Below are positions 1-8,110 of a DNA stretch of 59,543 nt, in pieces. The stretch is from an uncultured Lachnospiraceae bacterium (GTDB taxonomy: Bacteria > Bacillota > Clostridia > Lachnospirales > Lachnospiraceae), in NCBI GenBank assembly GCA_947631505.1, contig CANRLR010000049.1, positions 1-59,543 of the forward strand, given 5' to 3'. Positions within the stretch are counted from its first letter, which is position 1. Each line of letters starts with the position of its first letter. The position numbers were made by a program, and so were the translations under genes. Below the pieces are notes generated by a model, which was given only the letters and a program-made list of their open reading frames with translations, had not been told where the DNA came from and ran no database searches.

Positions 1-105
1 GGGGACTGCAACACCGGGGACTGGAACACCGGGGACTGCAACACCGGGAACAGGAACACCGGGGACTGGAACACCGGGGACTGGAACACCGGGGACTGGA
101 ACAAA
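1..105 (+). repeat. 15-bp in-frame tandem repeat (7 units)
   Basis: Units of 15 bp follow the pattern GGGGACTGSAACACC. Six are complete, one of them (46-60) diverged to GGGAACAGGAACACC, and the seventh ends in AAA. The array begins at or before the window edge. It is coding sequence and lacks spacers, so it is not CRISPR. Near-identity of the units indicates recent slippage or unequal recombination. Confidence 0.9.
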
Positions 106-456
106 TCTTCTTTCAATACAGGATGCTTTAACACAGAAGAAAGAAATATCTTCCTGTTTGACAAACCTTTTAACTGGTCATATCAGGACTGGTTACATTC
201 AGAAGCACGACATTTATTGAATCAGATACCCAAAAATGTTGTTGAATGGATTTATTCAGAGGATATGACAGATGAAGAAAAGGCTGAATATCCAACACAT
301 GAAACAACAGGCGGTTATTTGAAGGTACTGGATGAATCTGAATGTGGTCAAATTTGGTGGGATGGACTGACAGACAGGCAGAAAGAAGTTATCAGGAGCA
401 TTCCAAACTATAACAAGGAAATCTTTGAACAGATTACAGGTATCAAGACGGAATGA
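1..456 (+). CDS. GDxNT pentapeptide-repeat phage protein, 5' truncated
   Basis: The reading frame is open from base 1, so the start lies upstream of the window. The visible N-terminal part is seven tandem five-residue units of the type GDWNT/GDCNT. They are followed by a unique domain of about 115 residues containing the segment EWIYSEDMTDEEKAEYP and a THETTGGYLK stretch. This architecture resembles repeat proteins of unknown function that I recall from clostridial phages; the repeats suggest an elongated beta structure, but that is inference. The stop overlaps the start of the helicase gene (453), so it belongs to the same operon. Function unknown. Confidence 0.75.
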   Translation, partial: GDCNTGDWNTGDCNTGNRNTGDWNTGDWNTGDWNKSSFNTGCFNTEERNIFLFDKPFNWSYQDWLHSEARHLLNQIPKNVVEWIYSEDMTDEEKAEYPTHETTGGYLKVLDESECGQIWWDGLTDRQKEVIRSIPNYNKEIFEQITGIKTE

Positions 457-1757
457 AGCAGCCTGATTTCATGCCCCACCAAACAGACATATTGAAACAA
501 ACTGAACAGTTCAGCCGGGTTGCATACTACCTTGACATGGGGCTTGGTAAAACTTTTGTCGGTGCTGAAAAGATGTGGCAGCTGAACACCCCGGTCAACT
601 TGGTGGTATGCCAAAAATCCAAAATAGATGACTGGATTGAACACTTTACGGAATACTACGGTGATTATTTTCAGGTGTACAACCTGACGAAAAAAAGCGG
701 GTCCATATCCTTCAGGACACACGCTGAAACAATGAACATTTATGATGACCGGGCAAGTCCTGACATTATAGGAGTGATAAATTATGACCTACTTTTCAGA
801 CGTGATTGGTACAAGACTTTGGAGCATTTCACACTGATGTTGGATGAATCAAGCCTGATTTCAAATGAAACGGCAAAGCGTTCAAAGTTCATTCTGAAAA
901 TGAAACCGGATAACGTGATTCTGTTATCAGGAACACCAACATCCGGGAAGTATGAAAAGTTGTGGTCACAATGTCATCTGCTTGGTTGGGATATAACCAA
1001 GAAAGCGTTTTGGAAGTCCTACATTGAAACGGAATGGATGGAAGAAGGGGATTTCAAACATGAAGTTGTGACAGGGTACAAGCACGTTAGTCACCTGAAA
1101 AGGAAACTTGCTGAACATGGTGCGGTATTCCTGAAAACAGAAGAAGTTTTGACCTTGCCTGAACAGATTGAACAAAAAATCAAGGTGGATGTTATCAAGG
1201 AATACAAGCAGTTCATGAAACACGGTTACTTGCAGTTATCGGATGACGTGGAACTTGTGGGTGATAATTCATTGACCAAGATGCTATATGCAAGGCAGTT
1301 GTGCGGCCAATACCACAAGGAAAAGTTGCAAGCGTTCAGGGATTTGGTTCAGTCAACAGAAGATCGCTTGATTGTATTCTACAACTTTACGGCTGAATAC
1401 CTTGCAATGGTACAGGCTATTGAAGATTTGAAAAGACCACAGAGCATTATCAACGGCAGATTCAAACAGATGCTGAACTATGAACAATGTTCAAACAGTG
1501 TGACATTCATCCAGTATCAAGCCGGGGCAATGGGTGGGAACTTCCAAAAATCAAACAAGGTGATATATTTCACCCTTCCCCTTGGTCAAGGATCATGTGA
1601 CCTTTGGGAACAGTCAAAGAAACGTATTCACAGGATAGGTCAGGACAAGACGTGTTTCTATTACTATCTGATTGTGAAGAACAGTATTGAAGAAAGAAAC
1701 CTTGCAGCATTGAAGGTTGGAAAGGAATTGACAGATGAATTATTCAAAAAGTTTTAA
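453..1757 (+). CDS. Phage SNF2-type DEAD/DEAH helicase
   Basis: 434 aa, a normal length for phage SNF2-like helicases. Walker A is DMGLGKT (residues 28-34). Walker B is the LMLDESS segment near residue 133. Motif III is LSGTPTSGKYEKLW. The C-terminal RecA lobe ends with motif VI QSKKRIHRIGQDK, typical of Swi2/Snf2 enzymes, which translocate on double-stranded DNA using ATP. It probably serves phage replication or recombination, since nucleases, a Sak4-like ATPase and a polymerase follow. The ATG at 453 overlaps the upstream stop by 4 bp, and the 3' end overlaps the next gene by 23 bp, so translation is probably coupled. Confidence 0.88.
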   Translation: MKQPDFMPHQTDILKQTEQFSRVAYYLDMGLGKTFVGAEKMWQLNTPVNLVVCQKSKIDDWIEHFTEYYGDYFQVYNLTKKSGSISFRTHAETMNIYDDRASPDIIGVINYDLLFRRDWYKTLEHFTLMLDESSLISNETAKRSKFILKMKPDNVILLSGTPTSGKYEKLWSQCHLLGWDITKKAFWKSYIETEWMEEGDFKHEVVTGYKHVSHLKRKLAEHGAVFLKTEEVLTLPEQIEQKIKVDVIKEYKQFMKHGYLQLSDDVELVGDNSLTKMLYARQLCGQYHKEKLQAFRDLVQSTEDRLIVFYNFTAEYLAMVQAIEDLKRPQSIINGRFKQMLNYEQCSNSVTFIQYQAGAMGGNFQKSNKVIYFTLPLGQGSCDLWEQSKKRIHRIGQDKTCFYYYLIVKNSIEERNLAALKVGKELTDELFKKF

Positions 1758-2424
1758 CAGAAAGAGCATAACAAAACGCCTTATTATATTGTGTGTTATT
1801 GTTGCGGTTGTGTCTGGGCTTGTCGGTTCGATTGTAGGTTATGCCGTAAGAAGTCATACGACCACCAAAGAGGGCGTGAAACAAAGTCAGAGTATAAATG
1901 GAAGGGTATCAGATGAATTTGCCGTATATGGGGCATATGATGACCGGGTTTTTACAAAGGAAATATCCCTTGACTGGGAAACAGGGGATAGAGATTTCAT
2001 AAAATTTGATGTCAAGATGGTTTTAATAGAACAGGAATATCTATTCTACTTGTGCAAAGGTTATAACCTTGACTATTCCCTGATGATGGCAGTCATCCAA
2101 GTGGAAAGTGATTTTGACAAAGACCTTATCAGCAATACCAATGATTACGGCTATATGCAGATAAACAAGATGAACCACGCTGAACTGACAAAGATTCTTG
2201 GTGTGACAGATTACCTTGACCCAGAACAAAATATGCGGGCGGGATGTTACATATTCAGGAAACTGTTTGAAAAGTATCAGCAGCCCAACCTTGTACTGAT
2301 GGCGTACAACATGGGTGAAACAGGTGCGGGCAGATTGTGGAAACAGGGTGTGTACTCTACGGACTACACTGAAAAAGTCTTGCAGTGTCAGAAACAGTTT
2401 AATGAAAAATTGGAAGGTGATTGA
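1735..2424 (+). CDS. Membrane-anchored lytic transglycosylase (SLT fold)
   Basis: 229 aa. One N-terminal transmembrane helix (about residues 15-37, IILCVIVAVVSGLVGSIVGY) is followed by a linker and a goose-lysozyme/SLT catalytic domain. The catalytic Glu is in VIQVESDFD, followed by the family motif YGYMQINKMNH and the late motif LMAYNMGETGAG. The family cleaves the beta-1,4 MurNAc-GlcNAc bond to give 1,6-anhydroMurNAc. The single N-terminal helix predicts a membrane-tethered enzyme facing the cell wall. Its position inside the replication module, not with the tail or lysis genes, is unusual. It overlaps the helicase gene. Confidence 0.85.
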   Translation: MNYSKSFNRKSITKRLIILCVIVAVVSGLVGSIVGYAVRSHTTTKEGVKQSQSINGRVSDEFAVYGAYDDRVFTKEISLDWETGDRDFIKFDVKMVLIEQEYLFYLCKGYNLDYSLMMAVIQVESDFDKDLISNTNDYGYMQINKMNHAELTKILGVTDYLDPEQNMRAGCYIFRKLFEKYQQPNLVLMAYNMGETGAGRLWKQGVYSTDYTEKVLQCQKQFNEKLEGD

Positions 2425-2425
2425 T

Positions 2426-2761
2426 TTGGGTAAAAGGTGGAAGGTGATTGTGAATCATCCAAACTATGAAGTCAGTGTCATGGGAAAAGTCAGGAATATC
2501 CGGACAGGAAACATTCTGACACCTTATGATGACGGAAGCGGTTATTTGCGTGTAAAACTAGATGGCGAAAATTGCAGACTTCACATACTGGTTGCGGTTG
2601 CACACGTCCCAAATCCTGACCCTGATACAAAGAATATAGTCAACCATAAAAGGGGCAAAAAGCATGATTGCAGAGCATCACAACTTGAATGGGTAACACA
2701 GGCTGAAAATATTCAACACGCTTGGGACACTGGATTGTGTAAGCGTCAAAGAAGAAAGTGA
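2426..2761 (+). CDS. HNH homing-type endonuclease (NUMOD4-like + HNH)
   Basis: About 111 aa. It begins with a NUMOD4-like segment (KRWKVIVNHPNYEVSVMGKV) followed by an HNH core (IVNHKRGKKHDCRASQLEWV and NIQHAW). Such proteins nick or cut DNA and are often free-standing homing endonucleases in phage genomes. I prefer the TTG at 2426 because GGAAGG at 2412-2417 sits 8 bp upstream; an ATG at 2402 inside the transglycosylase gene is the alternative. The start abuts the preceding stop. Confidence 0.78.
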   Translation: MGKRWKVIVNHPNYEVSVMGKVRNIRTGNILTPYDDGSGYLRVKLDGENCRLHILVAVAHVPNPDPDTKNIVNHKRGKKHDCRASQLEWVTQAENIQHAWDTGLCKRQRRK

Positions 2762-2771
2762 GGTTAACTGA

Positions 2772-3062
2772 ATGACAGAACGTAAAGCAATACAAATTTT
2801 GAAAAAATTTAAAAGCCATGAAACATATGGTTCTGCTGTTGCAATGGCAATATCTGCACTAAATAAAGAAATACCCCAAAAACCAATAGACGGTCAAGAT
2901 GACCTCGGGTGTGCTACGGTAAAATGCCCTAATTGTCATAGTTTGCTATATGATTCTGATTGGCTTATAAGTACACAACAAAAATATCATAATGACATTT
3001 GCTTGTGTTGCGGACAAAAACTGACAAAACCTACAAGGTATTTAGGGAAATGGAGCGATTGA
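2772..3062 (+). CDS. Phage zinc-ribbon protein, unknown function
   Basis: 96 aa. The N-terminal half is helical (TERKAIQILKKFKSHETYGSA). The C-terminal half has two CxxC knuckles, CPNCHSLLY and CLCCGQKL, consistent with one zinc ribbon. This type of small protein is common in Firmicute phage early operons. No function can be assigned. It lies 10 bp after the HNH gene and 4 bp before the VRR-NUC gene, in the same operon. Confidence 0.6.
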   Translation: MTERKAIQILKKFKSHETYGSAVAMAISALNKEIPQKPIDGQDDLGCATVKCPNCHSLLYDSDWLISTQQKYHNDICLCCGQKLTKPTRYLGKWSD

Positions 3063-3066
3063 GATA

Positions 3067-3450
3067 ATGGCAGCAGAAAAAAACTTTGAAAACAGGGTGA
3101 AGAAGTTCCTGAAAGAACAGGAATGTTATTTCATCAAATACTGGGGTGGTGCGTCTTATACAAAAAGCGGTGTTCCTGATTTATTGGTTTGCTGCAACGG
3201 TCACTTTATAGGCATAGAGGTAAAGGCTGAAAAAGGGAAACCGTCTGAATTGCAGATTTATAATTTGCGTGAAATTGATAAGGCAGGCGGTTATGGGGTT
3301 TTACTCTATCCTAAAGATTTTGAAAAGTTCAAGGTGTTTATTGAATATCTGAACAAGCCTATGGAGAAGTTTGCCGCTGACAGAGTATACAAAGTAATGA
3401 AATCAGAGTGGAAACACTTTGAAAATAAATTTAATCAAAGAAAGGAATGA
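3067..3450 (+). CDS. VRR-NUC domain nuclease
   Basis: 127 aa. The PD-(D/E)XK core is visible as SGVPDLLVCCNG followed by GIEVKAEKGKPS, the Asp and Glu-x-Lys of the virus-type replication-repair nuclease (VRR-NUC) family. Family members act on branched or flapped DNA, and a Holliday-junction or flap role in phage recombination is likely but inferred. It sits with the helicase and Sak4-like ATPase genes. The ATG is preceded by the stop of the zinc-ribbon gene. Confidence 0.85.
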   Translation: MAAEKNFENRVKKFLKEQECYFIKYWGGASYTKSGVPDLLVCCNGHFIGIEVKAEKGKPSELQIYNLREIDKAGGYGVLLYPKDFEKFKVFIEYLNKPMEKFAADRVYKVMKSEWKHFENKFNQRKE

Positions 3451-3456
3451 ATTGTT

Positions 3457-4161
3457 ATGCCAAAAAAGAAAACAGAGGAAATCAAGACAACAGAGGAAAC
3501 CAAAGTTGAAGCAACCGTTGCAGCGGATGCGGAAACAAAGGAAAGCACCAAGAAGGAAAAGTCAGAAGAAACACCTGACTGCATGGAGATTATAAAGCAG
3601 TCTTTGTTGAAAACCAAAAGGGAAGGAATTGAAGATTTAATTCAGTTCATGGAAGATGTTGGTTTCTTCACAGCCCCTTGTAGCGGTGGCAATCATCTTT
3701 GCAAGGAAGGCGGGCTTGCAGAACACAGTGTAAATGTAATGCAGTCTGCTGAAAAAATGGGTGTTGCTCTGTTAGGTGGTGCGGAATACAACAAGGTACA
3801 GGACAGTGTAATAATAGCCACACTTCTGCATGACCTTGGAAAGTGCGGTGATTATGACAAACAGCTTTATGTTGAAAACATCCTGAAATCAGGAAAGAGG
3901 TCAGAAGCAAAACCGTTCAAACGTAACAAAGACTTGACCAATGTTCCCCATGCAGTACGGTCAATCAAATTAGCAACGCTGTTCATTGATCTGACAGAAG
4001 ATGAAGAATGGGCTATTTTGACCCATGATGGTTTATATGACTTCATGAAGTATGAGATTATGGGACATGAAACACAACTGTCAATGCTGATCCACTGGGC
4101 TGATATGTGGTCAAGTAAAATACTGGAAGGTGATTCCGGGGAAGGAACAGGTGAAGAATAA
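3457..4161 (+). CDS. HD-domain phosphohydrolase
   Basis: 234 aa. After a Lys/Glu-rich N-terminal tail of about 45 residues comes an HD fold: LAEHSVNVMQ (first His), ATLLHDLGKCGDYD (HD pair) and a later LTHDGLYDF. HD proteins bind divalent metal and hydrolyse phosphoester bonds of nucleotides. Placement in the replication cluster suggests nucleotide metabolism, but the substrate is unknown. AAGGAATGAATTGTT precedes the ATG, and the stop overlaps the next start by one base. Confidence 0.75.
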   Translation: MPKKKTEEIKTTEETKVEATVAADAETKESTKKEKSEETPDCMEIIKQSLLKTKREGIEDLIQFMEDVGFFTAPCSGGNHLCKEGGLAEHSVNVMQSAEKMGVALLGGAEYNKVQDSVIIATLLHDLGKCGDYDKQLYVENILKSGKRSEAKPFKRNKDLTNVPHAVRSIKLATLFIDLTEDEEWAILTHDGLYDFMKYEIMGHETQLSMLIHWADMWSSKILEGDSGEGTGEE

Positions 4162-4325
4162 TGCCTGTCATCATTTATGTACTAATAGATACTTCCTATT
4201 TGGCAGAGCTTATCAATAATTTTCTGAAAGTCTACAATACAGTGAGTATTCAGATCACAAAGGATTGCTATGTCATTAGATTGGAACAGCCTTTGACAGA
4301 ACAAAAACAGCAGTTAGGAAAGTGA
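4161..4325 (+). CDS. Small phage protein, unknown
   Basis: 54 aa starting MPVIIYVLIDTSYLAEL. The ATG overlaps the TAA of the HD gene (sequence AATAATG), with GAACAGGTGAAG as ribosome site. The N-terminus is hydrophobic and the tail Gln-rich. No domain recognised. Support is operon position, overlap coupling and a complete frame. Confidence 0.5.
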   Translation: MPVIIYVLIDTSYLAELINNFLKVYNTVSIQITKDCYVIRLEQPLTEQKQQLGK

Positions 4326-4335
4326 GGATAAAACA

Positions 4336-4503
4336 ATGGTAAATGAGAATCAAGGAAAAGTATACAATCCAAGACCTGTATATAATCGTAAGTTATTACG
4401 TTCTGTAATTCGTGCAGGAGTTCAGAAACAATTTGGTCAGCACCGTGTAAGTCAGAACATGGCAGCAAATTTTGAAAAAATCAGGAAAGGACAGGTGAAT
4501 TGA
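4336..4503 (+). CDS. Small basic phage protein, unknown
   Basis: 55 aa, basic and Asn/Gln-rich (starts MVNENQGKVYNPRPVYNRKL). A ribosome site AGTGAGGAT lies 7 bp before the ATG. The stop is 1 bp before the start of the ATPase gene. No domain recognised; a small nucleic-acid-binding role would fit the charge but is speculative. Confidence 0.5.
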   Translation: MVNENQGKVYNPRPVYNRKLLRSVIRAGVQKQFGQHRVSQNMAANFEKIRKGQVN

Positions 4504-4504
4504 T

Positions 4505-5638
4505 ATGGCACAGATGGTTTTGATTATGGGTGAATCCGGCACTGGTAAAAGTACCAGTATGAGGAATTGTGACCCGGTAACAACAGCAGTTGTGAACCCT
4601 GTTGGTAAACCATTACCGTTCAAGGGTTCAGGCAAGTTTGAAATGCTGAACAGTGAAACAGAATCACGCAAGATTTGCAAGTTTATGAAGGAACAGGCAG
4701 CAGCCGGAAAAAAATTGATTGTAGTTGATGATTTCCAGTACATTCTTTCTGTTCCATACATGAATCGCATCAAGGAAAACGGATGGGACAAGTGGAACGA
4801 CTTTGGTGCAAACTATTTTGAAATTATAGAGGTTTGCAAAGAACTTCCACAGGATGTGGTGGTTGTTTATATGACCCACACAGAAACACTTGAAAGCGGT
4901 GTTACCACAATCAAACTGATTGGCAAGCTGTTGCGTGAGAAGATTACCATTGAAGGACTTTTTACAGTAGTACTTAGAACCGGGGTGAATGAGGGTAAAT
5001 ATTACTTCTATACACAGAACAGTGGAAAGGACACCGTAAAATCACCGCTTGGGATGTTCCCGGCATATGCTATTGACAATGATCTGAATTATGTAGTTGA
5101 TAAAATCCGCAATTTCTATGAAGTGGGTGAATATAAGACGGATGCTGAAATGGATCAGGCTGATGCGGCAGTTGCAGCAGACATTGAAAAGCCGGATTCT
5201 AAAGGTAGACGTTCACGCACTGGCAGAAAAGCAAAGGAAACTGCTGAACAGGAAACAGAAACACAGGAAAATACCACGGATGATGACGGTCAGGAAGAAA
5301 AGCCCAAGACAAGACGGACCCGCAAGACCAAGACTGACAAGACCCATGATGAAGTAGTTGCTGAAAATGCTGAAAAGATGGCTGACTATCAGCAGAAAGT
5401 GTTTGAAAAGGTTCAGGAAGTTGCTGGGGATGCAGAAGAAGTTCCTTTTGTCGAATACTGCAAGGTCGCTGATTCAGTTCCAAAACCTGAACTGGAAGAA
5501 CCACCAAGAAGGACACGCCGGGAACGTAAGGCAAGGGAAGCACAGGGGAATACACCTGTCAAGCCGACAGAACCCACACCGGAAGAAGAACCCAAAAAGG
5601 AAACCTGTACACGCAGAACAAGAAGAACAAGATCATAA
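4505..5638 (+). CDS. Sak4-like AAA ATPase with basic repeat tail
   Basis: 377 aa. The N-terminal part (to about residue 220) is a RecA-like AAA_24 ATPase with Walker A GESGTGKST (9-17) and Walker B LIVVDDFQYI. Sak4-type proteins assist single-strand annealing recombination with an SSB partner, and a DUF669-type gene follows directly. The remaining 150 residues are low complexity, with four Arg/Thr/Lys clusters (such as RRSRTGRK, TRRTRKTKT, RRTRRERKA and TRRTRRTRS) separated by Glu-rich linkers, so the tail is probably disordered and nucleic-acid-binding. The recombination role is inferred from family and neighbours. Confidence 0.78.
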   Translation: MAQMVLIMGESGTGKSTSMRNCDPVTTAVVNPVGKPLPFKGSGKFEMLNSETESRKICKFMKEQAAAGKKLIVVDDFQYILSVPYMNRIKENGWDKWNDFGANYFEIIEVCKELPQDVVVVYMTHTETLESGVTTIKLIGKLLREKITIEGLFTVVLRTGVNEGKYYFYTQNSGKDTVKSPLGMFPAYAIDNDLNYVVDKIRNFYEVGEYKTDAEMDQADAAVAADIEKPDSKGRRSRTGRKAKETAEQETETQENTTDDDGQEEKPKTRRTRKTKTDKTHDEVVAENAEKMADYQQKVFEKVQEVAGDAEEVPFVEYCKVADSVPKPELEEPPRRTRRERKAREAQGNTPVKPTEPTPEEEPKKETCTRRTRRTRS

Positions 5639-5665
5639 TTTCAAGAAAGGTAAAGGTGAATAACT

Positions 5666-6130
5666 ATGGCTATTGATTTCAGTAAGTTTGATGCGGCGGT
5701 TGATACTGCTGCATTGCAGAAGGATGTTAATGATGCAAAGGTAAATGAATTTGAAGATGTGCCTGATGGAAAGTACATTGTCAGCATTGAGAAGATGGAA
5801 ATCAAACTGACCAAGACGGGCGACAAGCTGATGTTTGCCGTACAGTTCAAAATTAAGGAAGGTGAGTATGCAAACCGCATGATTTTCTTTAACAGAGTAA
5901 TCAGTGGGAACACGTCACCAAAATGGACAAATGCACAGGCAATCAAGTCTGTCATCACTTGGCTGTCAGAACTGGAAACAGAGGTTGAACCGGAGTTCAT
6001 CAACTATGAAGATTTTGCTGATTGTGTCCTTGACATTTTTCAGGAAGTGCAGAACACGGTTGAACTGGAAGTCCAGTACAAGGGTGATGCGTTCAACCCT
6101 GTCACAATCAATGAGGTTTTTGACCTGTAA
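5666..6130 (+). CDS. DUF669-like ssDNA-binding candidate
   Basis: 154 aa. The pattern VPDGKYIVSIEKMEIKLTKT, then FAVQFKIKEGEYANRMIFFN, resembles the DUF669 family, found next to Sak4-type ATPases in phage recombination cassettes and thought to act as an SSB-like protein. The C-terminus is acidic (NEVFDL), as in SSB proteins. Ribosome site AGAAAGGTAAAGGTG precedes the ATG. The family match is from memory of motifs, so moderate. Confidence 0.7.
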   Translation: MAIDFSKFDAAVDTAALQKDVNDAKVNEFEDVPDGKYIVSIEKMEIKLTKTGDKLMFAVQFKIKEGEYANRMIFFNRVISGNTSPKWTNAQAIKSVITWLSELETEVEPEFINYEDFADCVLDIFQEVQNTVELEVQYKGDAFNPVTINEVFDL

Positions 6131-6153
6131 TTTCAGGCAGCAGAACAGAAAGC

Positions 6154-6179
6154 GGTGATCAGGGTCACACCTGACCATC
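6154..6179 (+). other. Hairpin before the polymerase gene
   Basis: GGTGATCAGG (6154-6163) pairs with CCTGACCATC (6170-6179) around a six-base loop, with one mismatch and one G-T pair. No U-tract follows; an A8G6 run containing the ribosome site comes next. It may affect translation or mRNA processing of the polymerase gene. Confidence 0.4.
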
Positions 6180-6210
6180 GTATTTCTAAAAAAAAGGGGG
6201 GTCCAATCCC

Positions 6211-8088
6211 ATGATTTTTTATGACTTTGAGGTTTTCAAGCATGACTGGCTTGCAGTTTTCGTTGATATGACACGCAAGGAAGAAAAGGTAATAGTCAAT
6301 AACCCGGATGAATTAAAAGCGTTATATGAAGCGAATAGCAGTGATATTTGGGTGGGTTATAACAACAGGCATTATGACCAGTACATTTTCAAGGGGATTC
6401 TGTTGGGAATGAACCCAAAAGAAATCAATGATTATATCATTGTTGAACATAAAGAAGGGTGGGCTTTTTCAAGGGCGTTCAATCAGATACCAATGATCAA
6501 CTATGATGTGATGCCAAATCCACCAATAGGATTGAAAACACTGGAAGGTTTTCTTGGTTCAAACATCAAGGAAACAGAAGTTCCATTTAACATAGACAGG
6601 AAACTGATAGAAAAAGAGATTGAACAGACTATTTTCTATTGTCGGCATGATGTGGAAGAAACAGTCAAGGTATTCTTGCAGAAGATAGATGATTTCAATG
6701 CAATGTACGGCATTGTGAAAGCGTTTGACCTTCCCCTGTCCTGTATAGGTGACAGTGAAGCACGGATCACGGCAAAGGTGCTTGGGTGCAGCAGACGTGA
6801 ATATGAAGATGAATTTGATTATTTCTATATGCCGTGTATCAGGCTGAACAAATACAAATGTGTTCAGGATTGGTTTGAACAGAAACGATTGGAAGCCCTG
6901 TCTTTGGATTTGGGTCATGCAAGTGATTATGAAAAAAAAGCGTGGTATAAAAAACAGTCCTTTGAAATCGAAGTTGCCGGGATTCCACACACGTTCGGTT
7001 TTGGCGGCCTTCACGGTGCAACAGCTGAATCTTGCCATTTTGATGAAAAAGACGGTGCGGGGTATCACGTTGATGTGAACAACTATTATCCGTCATTCTT
7101 GCTTGCTTGGGGAATGGTAACACGTTCAGCAACCAATGACAACTATAACAATGTGTATATTACCCGGAAAGATCTGAAATTTAAGCAGACACACGCAAAG
7201 ACAAAGGAAGAATCAAAGAAGTGGAAAAAGGCACAGTTGCCATATAAGAAGATGCTGAACGCACTATCAGGGGGAATGAAAGACAAGACCAACCCGGCGT
7301 ATGACCCAAGGAACAACAATATCATGTGCATAAACGGTCAGTTGATGCTTTTAGACCTGATTGAGCATTTGGAAGTAATACCGGGGTTCAGGTTGGTTCA
7401 GTCCAATACGGACGGTTTGATTGTGTGGATTCCTGATACAGAAGAAGCGTTCAGTATGCTTGATGATATTTGCTATGACTGGGAAGAAAGATGTTCCACA
7501 GACAAGTGTGAAATCAAACTGGCACTTGATAACATACTGGAGATATACCAAAAGGACGTGAACAACTATCTTTGGGTTGACCTTGACGGCGGCATTGAAC
7601 GCATAGGGGCATATGTGAAAGAACTATCACCGATTGACAATGACCTTCCTATCCTGAACAAAGCATTGGTTGACTACATGGCACACAAGACACCGATTGA
7701 ACAGACAATCAACCAGTGTGATGACCTGATCATGTTCCAAAAGATTGTGAAGTTATCAGATAACTATAAATGGGTGGAACATGAGCATTGTCAGCCTGTT
7801 CAAAGACAGACAGGGGTCAGGGTCATCAAGACTTGGTTTGAATATCCTGAAACGGTCAAATACACATACAAGTCATACAGGGTGTTTGCTTCCAAGGATA
7901 TAAAAGACGGTAGACTATTGAAGAACGGCGGCAAGCGTGGAAAACCTGAAAAGTTTGGAAACACACCTGACCATTGCTTTATTTTCAATGATGATGTGGA
8001 AGGAGTGAAAGTTCCGGCAAAGTTAGATAAACAGTGGTATATAGACTTTGCAAAAAAACGGCTGAAAGGTTTTGGTATAACCACATGA
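6211..8088 (+). CDS. Phage family-B-like DNA polymerase with 3'-5' exonuclease
   Basis: 625 aa. The N-terminal DnaQ-like exonuclease shows Exo I DFE (residues 5-7), Exo II around VGYNNRHYDQ and Exo III YCRHD. The palm has motif A DVNNYYPS (Asp 288), a motif B candidate KKMLNALSGG (around 346) and motif C SNTDG (Asp about 401) where YGDTD is usual. This order matches family B polymerases, but the protein is short and diverged, so the class is likely and not certain. It probably replicates the phage genome with the PrimPol-helicase downstream. A strong ribosome site, AAAGGGGGG, lies upstream of the ATG. Confidence 0.75.
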   Translation: MIFYDFEVFKHDWLAVFVDMTRKEEKVIVNNPDELKALYEANSSDIWVGYNNRHYDQYIFKGILLGMNPKEINDYIIVEHKEGWAFSRAFNQIPMINYDVMPNPPIGLKTLEGFLGSNIKETEVPFNIDRKLIEKEIEQTIFYCRHDVEETVKVFLQKIDDFNAMYGIVKAFDLPLSCIGDSEARITAKVLGCSRREYEDEFDYFYMPCIRLNKYKCVQDWFEQKRLEALSLDLGHASDYEKKAWYKKQSFEIEVAGIPHTFGFGGLHGATAESCHFDEKDGAGYHVDVNNYYPSFLLAWGMVTRSATNDNYNNVYITRKDLKFKQTHAKTKEESKKWKKAQLPYKKMLNALSGGMKDKTNPAYDPRNNNIMCINGQLMLLDLIEHLEVIPGFRLVQSNTDGLIVWIPDTEEAFSMLDDICYDWEERCSTDKCEIKLALDNILEIYQKDVNNYLWVDLDGGIERIGAYVKELSPIDNDLPILNKALVDYMAHKTPIEQTINQCDDLIMFQKIVKLSDNYKWVEHEHCQPVQRQTGVRVIKTWFEYPETVKYTYKSYRVFASKDIKDGRLLKNGGKRGKPEKFGNTPDHCFIFNDDVEGVKVPAKLDKQWYIDFAKKRLKGFGITT

Positions 8089-8110
8089 CCGGGAAAGGAA
8101 GGATGAATAT

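Noticed and set aside
1-105. Possible CRISPR or satellite array
   Set aside because: Units are contiguous without spacers and translate as a clean GDxNT repeat that continues into a unique coding domain.
6559-7068. Long open frames on the - strand of the polymerase gene
   Set aside because: No ribosome sites or domains; they mirror a strong coding frame on the + strand.
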